The notes under the pieces are model-generated. The model ran no database searches. It was not told the origin of the DNA and worked only from the letters and a program-made list of their open reading frames with translations. 64,000 nt of DNA from Gp6-AA40 sp963772955 (lineage in GTDB: Bacteria; Acidobacteriota; Vicinamibacteria; Vicinamibacterales; UBA2999). The DNA lies in NCBI GenBank assembly GCA_963772955.1, contig CAVYZF010000008.1, positions 372,001 to 436,000 of the forward strand, read 5' to 3'. Every line of letters starts with the position of its first letter. The first letter of the stretch is position 1. Below are positions 34,095 to 42,918 of this stretch, one piece after another. The position numbers and the translations under genes are program-made.

Positions 34095-34526
34095 ATGCGA
34101 GTCATCGTCTTTGGGGCAACAGGTGTCGTTGGCCGGCGGGCCGTTCCGCTGATGATTCGCGAGGGTCACCGCGTGACGGCGGTCGGCCGTTCGCCGGATC
34201 GTCTCCGCAACCTCGCGAATCAAGGCGCCTCCACCGTTGTGCTCGACCTGTTCGATCGCGAGGCGATCAAGCGGGCCGTCGTCGGCCACGACGCCATCGC
34301 AAATCTGGCAACGTCGATCCCGCGTTCGAGCCTGGGGATGTTCTTCCGGCGGGCATGGAAAGAGAACGACCGCATTCGTGAGCATCTCTCCGCGTTGCTC
34401 GTCGACGAGGCGATGGCGGTCGGCGTCCGCGCGTTCATCCAGGAGTCGTTCGCGCCCATCTACGTCGACGCAGGCGATCGCTGGATCGCCGAAGATGCGG
34501 CGACGAGGCCAGACCCGGGGCTGTAA
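34095..34526 (+). pseudogene. NAD(P)-binding epimerase/SDR-like protein, C-terminally truncated
   Basis: The 143-residue frame begins VIVFGATGVVGRRAVPLMI, a Rossmann GxxGxxG nucleotide-binding start. It continues VTAVGRSPDRLRNLANQGA, VVGHDAIANLATSIPRSS and VGVRAFIQESFAPIYVD, typical of extended SDR/NmrA-type epimerases of about 300 residues. It stops after EDAATRPDPGL, before the second half with its substrate-binding region, and nothing homologous follows in any frame up to 34706. I take it as a decayed gene, though a short Rossmann-only protein cannot be excluded. Confidence 0.65.
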
Positions 34527-34706
34527 TACTGCGGCGCTGTGGTGACGCTGTCCGGCAAAGCTCATCCATCGATTCCTCGCCAAGAATTCAGCAGCGCTCG
34601 TTGTTGCGAATCGCCGCAGCCATGAGGTTGGCGACGTACAATCCCAGCCTTCTGGCGGGACTCCGACTGCTACAGCCGCATTCGATCGAGCTCAGGAGGA
34701 AGACTC

Positions 34707-36407
34707 ATGACAGGTTCATCGCTGCTTGCGCGCACAGCCGAGCCGCTCATCGCGACGAAGTCCAGAGCCAAGAGCAAGAAGGCAGGCGCCGTGCGCCCGA
34801 AGGCGATCAGTCCGCTTGGCGGAGCAGCCGTGTGGAGTCGTCTTGACTTCGCGATGCTTCATCAGGAGCAGTCCAACTGGTGCTGGTGTGCCACGTCGCT
34901 GTCCGTGCGTCGATACTACGACCCAACAACGGCGCTGTCGCAGTGCCAGGCCGCCAACACAATTCTTCCGCGGACCGACGCGTGCACCAGTCCCACCGAC
35001 TCCAACGTCAACAAGCCCTGGTTCCTCGACGACGCGCTCACGGACCTCGGCAATCTGCGTGAGCCGATCGTGAATGGCAGCCTGGCCTGGGATGCGACGA
35101 AGAGCGAAATTGACACGGGGCATCCGCTCGGATGTCGAACGGCGTGGTCCGGAGGAGGCGCCCACTTCATCTGCGTCGAGGGCTATCTCGATGACACCAC
35201 GAAGATGGTCGCCGTTGACGATCCAATCTACGGCCAGTCCGACGTGACCTTGAGCACGTTCCTGACGATGTACCAGGGCTCTGGCACGTGGACCCACTCG
35301 TATAAGGTCAAACCGAATCGGATTCGATTGCTGACTGCCACGGTTCCGGCTGGCGCTGCGGTCACCGCCGTGTCTCGCGCTGCCGGCAAGCTGGATGCGT
35401 TCGTAGTGGACACGGGCGGACGCACGTTGACCGCTGCCACCGATGACAATCTCGATCACGGTCCGTGGCGCGGGTGGTGGGAGATCCAGGGAGGACGCGC
35501 GAAGCCGGGCGCTCCGATCGCATGTGTGAACCGCGGCCCGAATCGACTCGACGTCTTTGTCGTCGGCAACGATGGCGGAATCTATACCGCCGCGTGGGAT
35601 CAGAGTGTGGCAAACGGCGCGTGGCGTGGGTGGTGGCGGATCGGCAAAGTGACCGCCCCGCAGGGGTCACGCATCGCGGCTGTCTCACGGAGCCCCGATC
35701 ACCTCGACGTCTTTGTTGTCGATGTCAGCGGCAACGTCATGTCTGCCGCGTGGCAGACGGGAGACACCAATTGGCGGGGCTGGTGGCATATCCAGCAGGG
35801 GAAAGCCAAAGCTGGCGCGTACATCTCTGCCGTCGCTCGTAGTTCTCAGAAGCTCGATATCTTTGTCGTCGGCACCGATGGCGGAATCTACACCGCGGCG
35901 TGGGATGCTGCAGTCTCCAATGCTGCGTGGCGTGGATGGTGGCGTGTTGCCGGTGGATCGGCTCCGTTGGGTGCACCGGTGACAGCGATCAGTCGCGACC
36001 CAAACAAGCTGGATTGTTTCGTTGTCGGGAACGACGGTCGCGTGTATACCGCGGCGTGGGATGCCGCGGTCGCCAACGGCGCATGGCGCGGCTGGTGGCC
36101 TGTTGCAGGGGGAGCCGCACAGCTCCGCTCGGTGATTTCATGCGCGTCTCGCGACCCGAACAAGCTCGACATCATGACGATCGGTACCGATGGGAAACTG
36201 TACACAGCCGCGTGGGATCAATTCAGCGGCAATGCGCAGTGGCGAGGCTGGTGGCGCATCGGTGAGGGCAGCTGCCAGCAGGGAATCGAAACGACACTCC
36301 TGAGTCGAAGTCCATGGTCGCTCGATGGCTTTGATGCCGGAACTGACGGCGGAGTCTACATGGTGTGCTGGAATCGCAACATTGCCCGCCAACAGTGGCG
36401 CGGCTGA
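34707..36407 (+). CDS. papain-like cysteine protease fused to a seven-bladed DUF346 (PLL-lectin-like) propeller
   Basis: A 566-residue protein; AGGAGGA lies 8 nt before ATG 34707. Residues about 42-180 are a papain/C39-like protease: QEQSNWCWCATS with nucleophile Cys59, WSGGGAHFICVEGY with His153, and AVDDPIYG with Asp172. Residues about 195-566 hold seven repeats of roughly 52 residues, each with a LDVFVVG.DGGIYTAAWD strand pair and a WRGWW turn. The last repeat stops at WRG, as expected for a closed propeller. DUF346/PLL propellers bind fucosylated or O-methylated glycans. No signal peptide is obvious (basic Lys/Arg N-terminus), so export, if any, uses another route. A small gene follows 13 bp downstream and is probably co-translated. 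Confidence 0.88.
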   Translation: MTGSSLLARTAEPLIATKSRAKSKKAGAVRPKAISPLGGAAVWSRLDFAMLHQEQSNWCWCATSLSVRRYYDPTTALSQCQAANTILPRTDACTSPTDSNVNKPWFLDDALTDLGNLREPIVNGSLAWDATKSEIDTGHPLGCRTAWSGGGAHFICVEGYLDDTTKMVAVDDPIYGQSDVTLSTFLTMYQGSGTWTHSYKVKPNRIRLLTATVPAGAAVTAVSRAAGKLDAFVVDTGGRTLTAATDDNLDHGPWRGWWEIQGGRAKPGAPIACVNRGPNRLDVFVVGNDGGIYTAAWDQSVANGAWRGWWRIGKVTAPQGSRIAAVSRSPDHLDVFVVDVSGNVMSAAWQTGDTNWRGWWHIQQGKAKAGAYISAVARSSQKLDIFVVGTDGGIYTAAWDAAVSNAAWRGWWRVAGGSAPLGAPVTAISRDPNKLDCFVVGNDGRVYTAAWDAAVANGAWRGWWPVAGGAAQLRSVISCASRDPNKLDIMTIGTDGKLYTAAWDQFSGNAQWRGWWRIGEGSCQQGIETTLLSRSPWSLDGFDAGTDGGVYMVCWNRNIARQQWRG

Positions 36408-36420
36408 GGGAGGCAGGCTG

Positions 36421-37017
36421 ATGCCGATCAAAGTCGTCACTCCATCCAGCGCAGTAACCAACGTCATCCGTGAACACCTGACTCGAATTTCGACGTTGGG
36501 ACGATTCCGAACCAAACGTCTCAGTATTGCCGCACCGGCGAGCCTGGCTCTGGCCGCCCCGCATCGCGTGTACAACCTTGGCCTGACCGACATCAAGGGG
36601 GCCAAGTCGACGGCCAAGGCCAAGCCGACGGCGTGGCGGTATCTGGTGCTTGAAGGGAGCACCGTCATAGCCGCCGCGGAAGCGATCCAAAAGACCTCGT
36701 CGGCGAAGCCACAATTCTCGAACACGAACGAAGGGCCGTTCGTCGATTCGACCGCACGGGCAATCGAGGCAGCCGAACAACTTCCCGAGGCGAAGACCGG
36801 CCAGTTCGAGCTCGCAGTGCTCCGTGTTCCCGCGCTCTTCGTCATCGCACTCTGGCTGAAAGGCGTGGGCGCGAAATCGCCGAGCGATATCTTCATCCCG
36901 CTGGAGCCGGCACCGCCGGGTCTGACTGCCGGCCAACGACTGAGTGCGGCAGATTTCAATGCCGTTCTTCTGAGATTGAAGAAGGAGCGAGGGAGCACGA
37001 CGAGCAAGTCCAGCTAG
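36421..37017 (+). CDS. uncharacterised partner of the protease-propeller protein
   Basis: A 198-residue protein from ATG 36421 (GAGGCAGG just upstream), 13 bp after the protease-propeller stop. It is rich in Ala, Lys and Thr with no signal peptide. Identifiable stretches are SSAVTNVIREHLTRISTLGR, TAWRYLVLEGSTVIAAAEAI and FELAVLRVPALFVIALWLKG, the last a hydrophobic strand-helix rather than a full membrane span. I do not recognise the family. Tight pairing with a lectin-armed protease suggests a cofactor, inhibitor or co-exported subunit (inference). From 37018 to 37123 there is no gene. Confidence 0.65.
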   Translation: MPIKVVTPSSAVTNVIREHLTRISTLGRFRTKRLSIAAPASLALAAPHRVYNLGLTDIKGAKSTAKAKPTAWRYLVLEGSTVIAAAEAIQKTSSAKPQFSNTNEGPFVDSTARAIEAAEQLPEAKTGQFELAVLRVPALFVIALWLKGVGAKSPSDIFIPLEPAPPGLTAGQRLSAADFNAVLLRLKKERGSTTSKSS

Positions 37018-37123
37018 CGGCTGTTGAGAAGTGACGTGTCGCGAGGTCTCCCGGATCGGGTCAGCCCGATCGGAGCGATAATGCGACCGCCCCACGCTCG
37101 TGGCGGCGGGAGGAGCAGGCGTG

Positions 37124-38203
37124 ATGACCGTCCGATTCTTCGTGACATGCGGGCTGACTGTGTCGCTCACGGCCTCAACGTCGTTCGCGCAGACGCGCGA
37201 CGCGAAAGCTGCCAACGCCGCGACGTCGACGGCCGCGAGCAAGACGTGGACACCTGAGAAGACGCCCTGGGGCGATCCGGATCTGCAGGCGGTCTGGTCG
37301 GGCGACTCCGCGTTCGGCATTCCACTCCAGCGACCAGTGGAGCTCGGGACGAAGGCAGAGCTCACGGACCAGGAGTTCGCGGACAAGACGAAGCGTGACA
37401 CGGAAACCCGCACGCGCGCGGAGAACGCCGTCGGCTCCTTCCGCAATGACAACTCGTGGTTGACCCGATCCTTCAGGCAGACCTCACTCATCGTCGATCC
37501 GCCTGATGGACGGGCGCCGGCGCTCGTGGCCGGTGCCGAACAGCGCCGCACACCACAAGGGACGTACGGCAACGGGCCGCTCGACAGCCCCGCTGACTTC
37601 ACGCTCTACGACCGCTGCGTCACCCTCGGCGTCGTTGGCTCGATGACGCCGAAGATCTACGGCAACGGCTATCGCATCGTGCAGGCGCCCGGATACGCCG
37701 TGATCATGGCCGAGATGATTCACGAGGCGCGCGTGATCCCGCTCGATGGCCGTCCGCATGTGGGCGGGGGAGTGCGCGGCTATCTCGGCGACTCACGCGG
37801 ACGTTGGGAGGGCGATACGCTCGTCATCGAGACGACCAACTTCAACGGCAAGGCGACGGTGCCCGGCAACCCCGTGCTCGCGAGCACCGAGTTGAAGATC
37901 GTCGAGCGCATCACCCGGGTCGAGGCGGATCTGCTTCGGTACGAGGCGACGATCACCGATCCAAAGACCTACACAAAGCCGTTCACAATCTCGATCCCGT
38001 ACACCTCGCCGAAGGGCTACCAGGTCCTGCCGTACGACTGCCATGAAGGCAATCTTGCGGTGCTTCAAGGACTCGGTGGCGAACGCGCCGAGGACAAGGC
38101 GGTCGAGGAGGACGCGAAACGTGGCATCGTTCGTCCGCGACGGCCGATTCAGGGCGCGCTCACCGTCGGCGGCCAGCCGATTCCCGAGGGTGGCCTGCGT
38201 TAA
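37124..38203 (+). CDS. conserved secreted protein of an Acidobacteriota-abundant family
   Basis: A 359-residue exported protein from ATG 37124 (GGGAGGAGC upstream; GTG 37100 is an alternative). Signal peptide: FFVTCGLTVSLTASTSFAQ. The mature start KTPWGDPDLQAVWSGDS is the hallmark of a large family of unknown function in Acidobacteriota. Conserved blocks are FTLYDRCVTLG, GNGYRIVQAPGYAVIMAEMI, HEARVIPLDGRPH, SRGRWEGDTLVIETTNFNG and ELKIVERITRV, then YDCHEGN near the end. It looks like a lipocalin- or beta-sandwich-like domain. Copies often occur beside secreted oxidoreductases and hydrolases, as here, but no activity is known to me. Confidence 0.82.
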   Translation: MTVRFFVTCGLTVSLTASTSFAQTRDAKAANAATSTAASKTWTPEKTPWGDPDLQAVWSGDSAFGIPLQRPVELGTKAELTDQEFADKTKRDTETRTRAENAVGSFRNDNSWLTRSFRQTSLIVDPPDGRAPALVAGAEQRRTPQGTYGNGPLDSPADFTLYDRCVTLGVVGSMTPKIYGNGYRIVQAPGYAVIMAEMIHEARVIPLDGRPHVGGGVRGYLGDSRGRWEGDTLVIETTNFNGKATVPGNPVLASTELKIVERITRVEADLLRYEATITDPKTYTKPFTISIPYTSPKGYQVLPYDCHEGNLAVLQGLGGERAEDKAVEEDAKRGIVRPRRPIQGALTVGGQPIPEGGLR

Positions 38204-38272
38204 AGCGCCTGGTCTACGCCTCATAATTCCTCACAGATAAATCCCGCTGCACGTGTGCCTCATGGAGACGTC

Positions 38273-38854
38273 ATGTCGAATTTGAAACTGGTTGCGGTCT
38301 TTGTTGGCGCGTGCCTCGTGTCGTTCATGGCTGGACGAATCCAGTTTGGAGCGATACCGGTTCAGGCGCAGGAACGCGCGTTCACGGCGCTCGACTATCA
38401 GGAGATCACGCAGGTGATCAACCGGTACGCGTACGGCATCGACACGTGCGCCAACAACGGCTACGACTATGCCGACGTCTTCACGCCGGACGGCGCCTTC
38501 ATCGACAAGAACTCAGATGCCGGATTCAAAGCGGGTGGTCGTGTCCTCGCGAAAGGGCGCGACGCGCTGGCGACGCTCGTTGGTGGCGGATCGCGCGGCT
38601 GTAAGACGAAGCTGGTGTGGACCGACTGGAGTCACCTCATGCTGAACCACGAGATCACGCCGACGCCGCAAGGCGCAAAGGGGCGAATCTATCTGGTGCA
38701 GATGGGCATGAAGGGCCCCGGGACGATCGAACGTCATGGCGGCTATGAGGATGTCTACGTGCGAACGCAGGCCGGATGGCGGATTCAGTCGCGCACGCAC
38801 GTCCGTGACAAGGCCTGGCACAACCCGCTGCTGCAGACGCCAGATCTCAATTGA
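38273..38854 (+). CDS. SnoaL-like / NTF2-fold secreted protein
   Basis: A 193-residue exported protein from ATG 38273 (GTG 38255 is an alternative), with signal peptide LVAVFVGACLVSFMAG. The NTF2/SnoaL_4 fold is indicated by TALDYQEITQVINRYAYGID, DYADVFTPDGAFID, GRVLAKGRDALATLVGG, WSHLMLNHEITPTPQGAKG and YVRTQAGWRIQSRTHVRD. Members are small hydratases, cyclases, dehydratases or unknown proteins. A HVRDKAWHNP ending is usual in secreted Acidobacteriota copies. Its stop overlaps the TTG start of the acetyltransferase gene (TTGA), indicating coupled translation. Confidence 0.85.
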   Translation: MSNLKLVAVFVGACLVSFMAGRIQFGAIPVQAQERAFTALDYQEITQVINRYAYGIDTCANNGYDYADVFTPDGAFIDKNSDAGFKAGGRVLAKGRDALATLVGGGSRGCKTKLVWTDWSHLMLNHEITPTPQGAKGRIYLVQMGMKGPGTIERHGGYEDVYVRTQAGWRIQSRTHVRDKAWHNPLLQTPDLN

Positions 38855-39654
38855 CGACATTCAGTCTCGAAGGCTACCTCGCGCGCATCGGGTGGGACGG
38901 CCGGCGTGAGCCGACACGCGCCACGCTGGAGTCCGTCCTGCGCACTCATATGATGATGGTGCCGTTCGAGAATCTGGACGTGCTCCTCGGCCGCGGCATC
39001 CGCATCGATCTCGACAGCGTCTACGCCAAGCTCGTGACCGCGCGGCGCGGGGGGTATTGCTTCGAGCACGGGACGCTGCTGCGCGAGGCGTTGCAGCAGC
39101 TCGGGTTTCAGCCGCTCGCGCACGCCGCTCGTGTCATCCAGTTGCGACCGCGATCCGAAGCACCGCTCACGCACATGTGTCTCACCGTGCAAGTGGAAGG
39201 AAAGAGGCTCGTGCTGGACCCGGGCTTCGGTGGGCATGCGCCGCGAGTGCCGGTGCCGCTGACGGGCGAGGAAGTACGGGAGGGATACGACGTCCATCGC
39301 ATGGTTCAGCAGGGTGGCGATTGGGCGCTCGAAGCGCGGATCGATGGCGTCCCCACGGCACTCTGGTCATCGTCGTTCGAGCCGGCCGAGCCCGTCGACT
39401 TCGTCATGGCCAACCACTTCGTGTCGACGTTTCCCGAGTCGCCGTTCGTGACGCGCCTCATGTTGCGCGCCCTGACGCCGACCGTTCGCGTATCGATGAT
39501 GAACCAGGACGTCACCGTGCGTGACGCCAGCGGGCAGAGGACGCGGACAATGGTGAACCGCGCAGAACTGCGGCAACTTCTGATCGATCATTTCGGGTTC
39601 GACCTGCCGGAGGTCGAGCGGCTGCGGGTGCCTTCAGTGCCTGAATGGACTTGA
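38851..39654 (+). CDS. arylamine N-acetyltransferase (NAT family)
   Basis: A 267-residue enzyme starting at TTG 38851 inside the previous stop. The catalytic triad is complete and in standard spacing: Cys70 in RRGGYCFEHG, His108 in PLTHMCLTV, and Asp123 in LVLDPGFGG. Other family blocks are MMVPFENLDVLLGRGI, DFVMANHFVSTFPESPF and the late RELRQLL-like segment. NATs move an acetyl or other acyl group from CoA to aromatic amines and hydrazines, and in actinomycetes and others act on endogenous acyl substrates. The usual lengths agree. Coupling to an NTF2-fold protein is unexpected and may only reflect compact gene order. Confidence 0.93.
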   Translation: MTTFSLEGYLARIGWDGRREPTRATLESVLRTHMMMVPFENLDVLLGRGIRIDLDSVYAKLVTARRGGYCFEHGTLLREALQQLGFQPLAHAARVIQLRPRSEAPLTHMCLTVQVEGKRLVLDPGFGGHAPRVPVPLTGEEVREGYDVHRMVQQGGDWALEARIDGVPTALWSSSFEPAEPVDFVMANHFVSTFPESPFVTRLMLRALTPTVRVSMMNQDVTVRDASGQRTRTMVNRAELRQLLIDHFGFDLPEVERLRVPSVPEWT

Positions 39655-39659
39655 AGTCA

Positions 39660-39687
39660 TGCAAAATGCAAAATGCAAAATGCAAAC
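39660..39687. repeat. tandem 7-bp array (TGCAAAA)
   Basis: Four consecutive heptamers, three TGCAAAA then TGCAAAC, fill 39660-39687. They sit in the gap between the acetyltransferase stop and the VOC gene, about 30 bp before the latter's ATG. The run is strikingly AT-rich for this genome. A frame reading through it (from 39659) would give a non-signal extension of the VOC protein, so I place the start downstream. Confidence 0.9.
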
Positions 39688-39718
39688 TGAACCACGTGAG
39701 ATCTTCGAAGGGACACCG

Positions 39719-40597
39719 ATGAATCGAATTGTCTGTGCGCTCGTGGCCATGTCGATGCTGATCGTGTCGCCGCACGTGTCGGCGCAGCTGCTCAACAAAG
39801 AAGCGCCGATCATCGTCGGCCACTATCACCTGAACGTCACCAGCCTCGACGCCCACAAGAAGTTCTGGGTAGACACGCTCGGTGGAACGATGACGAAGAT
39901 CGGGAACGCCGACGTCGTCAAGTTCCCTGACGTCTACCTCTTCCTCCACGTCCAGAAACCCACGGGGCCGGCCTACGGCACCGCCTTCGATCACATCGGT
40001 TTCGCGGTCCCTGATGTGCCGGCGCTGACGACGAAGATCGTGGCGAATGGCTATCAGCTAACAACCGGACGGGAGCCGAAGCCGGGAGAGAAGGCGGCGC
40101 TGCCGACGGCTGGCAACTACGGACGCTTCTCGTATCTCCTCGGGCCTGATGGCGCGAAGGTGGAACTCGTTACGAACATGGCGCCGAACGCGCCGCCGAT
40201 CACGCATCACCACGTGCACTTCATCAACAAGGAGTACGTGGAGATGCAGCAGTGGTACATCAAAGCGCTCAACGCCACTGCCCGGACGGGGCCGAACACG
40301 TTCACCGACTTTTTCGCCGGCGCCGATCTTCCCGGTGTCGGGTACATGCTCAACTTCTTCCGGTGGGAGGGCGATCGGACCATCACTCACACGCCCACCG
40401 CCGGCCGTGTCTACGATCACGTGGGATTCGAGGTCAAAGGGCTCGAGGCGTTCAGCAGGGAGCTCGAGTCGAAAGGCATCAAGCTCGCGAAACCGTATAG
40501 CAAGGATCCTGCGATGAACAACCTGCCGACTGTGAGGATGCTCGATCCGTGGGGTGTGTCGATCGAGTTGACGGAGGGGTTGCGCGATCTCCAGTAG
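39719..40597 (+). CDS. secreted VOC-superfamily protein
   Basis: A 292-residue exported protein from ATG 39719, with signal peptide CALVAMSMLIVSPHVSAQ. It has two vicinal-oxygen-chelate modules: YHLNVTSLDAHKKFWVDTLG, AFDHIGFAVPDVPALTTKI and FSYLLGPDGAKVELV in the first; HHHVHFINKEYVEMQQWYIK, VYDHVGFEVKGLEAF and LDPWGVSIELTEGL in the second. The metal ligands are plausible His (YHLNV, HHHVH) and Glu (VELV, IELT). VOC enzymes include glyoxalases, dioxygenases and resistance proteins. A periplasmic copy suggests detoxification or aromatic turnover, but the substrate cannot be read from sequence. Confidence 0.85.
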   Translation: MNRIVCALVAMSMLIVSPHVSAQLLNKEAPIIVGHYHLNVTSLDAHKKFWVDTLGGTMTKIGNADVVKFPDVYLFLHVQKPTGPAYGTAFDHIGFAVPDVPALTTKIVANGYQLTTGREPKPGEKAALPTAGNYGRFSYLLGPDGAKVELVTNMAPNAPPITHHHVHFINKEYVEMQQWYIKALNATARTGPNTFTDFFAGADLPGVGYMLNFFRWEGDRTITHTPTAGRVYDHVGFEVKGLEAFSRELESKGIKLAKPYSKDPAMNNLPTVRMLDPWGVSIELTEGLRDLQ

Positions 40598-40622
40598 GCG
40601 GTAGGCAGAAGAAGGAGCTGAC

Positions 40623-41693
40623 ATGACGCGATTGAAAGTGGCCGTTGCTTCGTGGGCGTGCGTTGTCGCGACGATGACTGCGTTCGCGCAAGGGCCGCGC
40701 GGGAAGGATCTGGAAAAGCCGCTCGTCATCGCGAAGCAAGGCAGCTTCTTCGTCGGAGGTGAGAAGAAGGCTTTGCCCGCGCCGCCACCCGGTGGACGCG
40801 GAGGTGCGCCGGCCGGTGGCGAGATCACGGTCAACCAGATGTACGTGCAGTATCAGATCCCGCCCAACGGTGACCGTCACGTCCCGGTCGTGATGGTGCA
40901 CGGCTGTTGCCTCAGTAGCAAGACATGGGAAACGACGCCAGATGGACGAATGGGGTGGGATGAGTATTTCGTCCGGCGCGATCGCCCGGTCTATCTGGCC
41001 GATCAGGTCTCGCGCGCGCGTTCCGGCTTCGACGCTTCGGCGATCAACGCTGTGAAGGCGGGCGCGGCTCCCCCGAGCCAGTTGCCGACGGTGCTGCAGG
41101 CGAGCAATCAGATCGCGTGGACGGTGTTTCGCTTCGGACCCGAGTACGGCAAGCCCTTCCCGGATGGACAGTTTCCGGTTGAAGCGGCGGACGAGTTGTA
41201 CAAGCAGATGATTCCCGACTTCAACTCGATCCTCCCGATGCCGAATCCGTCGTGGACGAACATGGCGGCGCTCGCCGTCCAGCTGAATGGCGCGATCCTC
41301 ATGGGACACTCGGAGTCCGGCTTCTTCCCGCAGCAGGCGGCGCTCATCGATCCCAAGGGCGTTCGTGGACTCATCTCGATCGAGATGCCGTGCGCTGACC
41401 TGAACGCCGAGCAGATCGGCACGCTCGCGAAGATTCCCAACCTGATCATGTTCGGCGACCATCTCGGCGACGTGAAGGGTGGTCCCGCGAACTGGGCGGA
41501 CTCGTTCGCCACCTGCGAACGCTACGTCGAGAAGATCAAGGCAGCCGGCGGCGACGCGGAGATGATGTACCTGCCCAAGCTCGGCATCCGTGGCAACAGC
41601 CACATGCTGATGCAGGACCGCAACAACCTTCAGCTCGCCGACATGGTCATCGCCTGGATCGACACGCACGTCGCGGCGAAGGCGAAGCATTAG
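40623..41693 (+). CDS. secreted alpha/beta hydrolase
   Basis: A 356-residue exported hydrolase with signal peptide VAVASWACVVATMTAFAQ and a Pro/Gly spacer (APPPGGRGG). The fold markers are VVMVHGCCLSSKTWETTPDG (oxyanion-hole HG), the nucleophile elbow GHSESGFFPQQAAL with Ser, an acid region LIMFGDHLGD, and the catalytic His in RGNSHMLMQD. Close relatives are annotated only as esterase-like proteins of environmental bacteria. A GTG overlapping the stop starts the next gene, so this opens a four-gene coupled run (40623-44387). Confidence 0.85.
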   Translation: MTRLKVAVASWACVVATMTAFAQGPRGKDLEKPLVIAKQGSFFVGGEKKALPAPPPGGRGGAPAGGEITVNQMYVQYQIPPNGDRHVPVVMVHGCCLSSKTWETTPDGRMGWDEYFVRRDRPVYLADQVSRARSGFDASAINAVKAGAAPPSQLPTVLQASNQIAWTVFRFGPEYGKPFPDGQFPVEAADELYKQMIPDFNSILPMPNPSWTNMAALAVQLNGAILMGHSESGFFPQQAALIDPKGVRGLISIEMPCADLNAEQIGTLAKIPNLIMFGDHLGDVKGGPANWADSFATCERYVEKIKAAGGDAEMMYLPKLGIRGNSHMLMQDRNNLQLADMVIAWIDTHVAAKAKH

Positions 41694-42076
41694 TGTTCTC
41701 AGAGAGCTGGCTGCAACGCTTTCGCGACCTGCTCGCCGCCGATCCCGAAATGACAGTGGTCGGCGACTGGTTCACGCTCTCGATGTCGCTCACGAGCGGT
41801 GACGATCGCTGCATCATCCGCTTCGAGCGCGGCCGTCTGGTCCAGTGGTTCGTGTCGCCGAAGCTTGGCGTGCCGTGCGTGTTCGGCTTTCGTGCGAATC
41901 CGGACATCTGGCGGAAGTACCTGAGCCACCCTCCCGAGCCGCTCTATCACGACGTCTTCGCGATGCTGATGCGCGTGCCCGGCTTCGTGCTCGAGGGTGA
42001 TTCGCTCGTGGCCATGCAGCATGCGCGGGCACTGCATCGCGTGATGAAGGTCATGCGCCTGGTGGGTGCGACGTGA
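41693..42076 (+). CDS. SCP2-like / small conserved hypothetical protein
   Basis: A 127-residue cytosolic protein beginning at GTG 41693, within the previous stop. It contains TVVGDWFTLSMSLTSGDDRC and IIRFERGRLVQWFVSPKL, then FGFRANPDIWRKYLSHPPE and a helical end (MQHARALHRVMKVMRLV). The layout recalls SCP2 sterol-carrier-like domains, in which a sheet with a bound lipid pocket precedes helices; the fit is suggestive only. It overlaps both neighbours by 1-4 bp, so its product is probably needed with the flanking hydrolases. Confidence 0.65.
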   Translation: MFSESWLQRFRDLLAADPEMTVVGDWFTLSMSLTSGDDRCIIRFERGRLVQWFVSPKLGVPCVFGFRANPDIWRKYLSHPPEPLYHDVFAMLMRVPGFVLEGDSLVAMQHARALHRVMKVMRLVGAT

Positions 42077-42918
42077 ATCTCGAGCCAATCGTCGGTCGCT
42101 ACCTGCAGCTTCGCTACAACGAGCAGGACTACCGGATCTTCTTCGAGGAGGCAGGGCATGGTGTGCCGCTGCTGTGCCTTCACACGGCAGGCGCGGACAG
42201 CCGGCAGTATCGGCATCTGCTGAACGACGCAGAGGTCACGAAGCGATTTCGTGTCATCGCGTTCGACCTCCCGTATCACGGCCGATCGACTCCACCATCT
42301 GGCTGGTGGCTGAAGAAGTTCACATTGACGACGAACGAATATCTGAGCCTGATACGCGAGGTGTGGCAGGCACTCGCGCTCGAGCGCCCTGTGGTGCTGG
42401 GTTGCTCGATGGGCGGCGCAATCGTGCTCAAGCTGGCCGCTGAATACCAGGACGAGCTGCGTGGCATCGTCGGCCTCGAGAGCACGGCCTACGCACCTGG
42501 GCGGTACAACGACTACCTGCATCACCCCGCGATTCATGGCGGGGAGATGACTGCGTCGTACACCTACGGGCTGTGCGCGCCGCAGAGCCCCGAAGTCAAC
42601 GCGCGCGAGAACTGGTGGTACTACAGTCAAGCCGGTCCCGGCGTCTACGCGGGCGACGTTCACTACTACAGCAACGACTGGGACGGGCGGCAGGACATCA
42701 CACGAATCGACACGCTCGTGTGCAAAGTGTCGCTGCTCACGGGTGAGTTCGATTACTCCTGTACGCCGGAGATGACGCTGGCTGTCGCTGAAGCGATCCC
42801 GGGCTCACGCGTCACCGTCATGAAGGGCATCGGACACTTTCCGATGATCGAGAACTATCCGCTCTTCCGCGACTACCTGCTCGCGGAGCTCGACGCGATC
42901 GTGCCGGCGACGACATGA
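42073..42918 (+). CDS. alpha/beta hydrolase
   Basis: A 281-residue cytosolic hydrolase starting at GTG 42073 (GTGA overlap with the previous stop). Markers: PLLCLHTAGADSRQYRHLL (oxyanion HT), VIAFDLPYHGRSTPP, the nucleophile elbow GCSMGGAIVLKLAAEY with Ser, the acid in TGEFDYSCTPEMT and the His in GIGHFPMIENY. These match C-C bond hydrolases and haloperoxidase-type lipases. The next gene overlaps by 4 bp (ATGA). Together with the SCP2-like protein it suggests metabolism of a lipophilic ester (inference). Confidence 0.9.
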   Translation: MNLEPIVGRYLQLRYNEQDYRIFFEEAGHGVPLLCLHTAGADSRQYRHLLNDAEVTKRFRVIAFDLPYHGRSTPPSGWWLKKFTLTTNEYLSLIREVWQALALERPVVLGCSMGGAIVLKLAAEYQDELRGIVGLESTAYAPGRYNDYLHHPAIHGGEMTASYTYGLCAPQSPEVNARENWWYYSQAGPGVYAGDVHYYSNDWDGRQDITRIDTLVCKVSLLTGEFDYSCTPEMTLAVAEAIPGSRVTVMKGIGHFPMIENYPLFRDYLLAELDAIVPATT

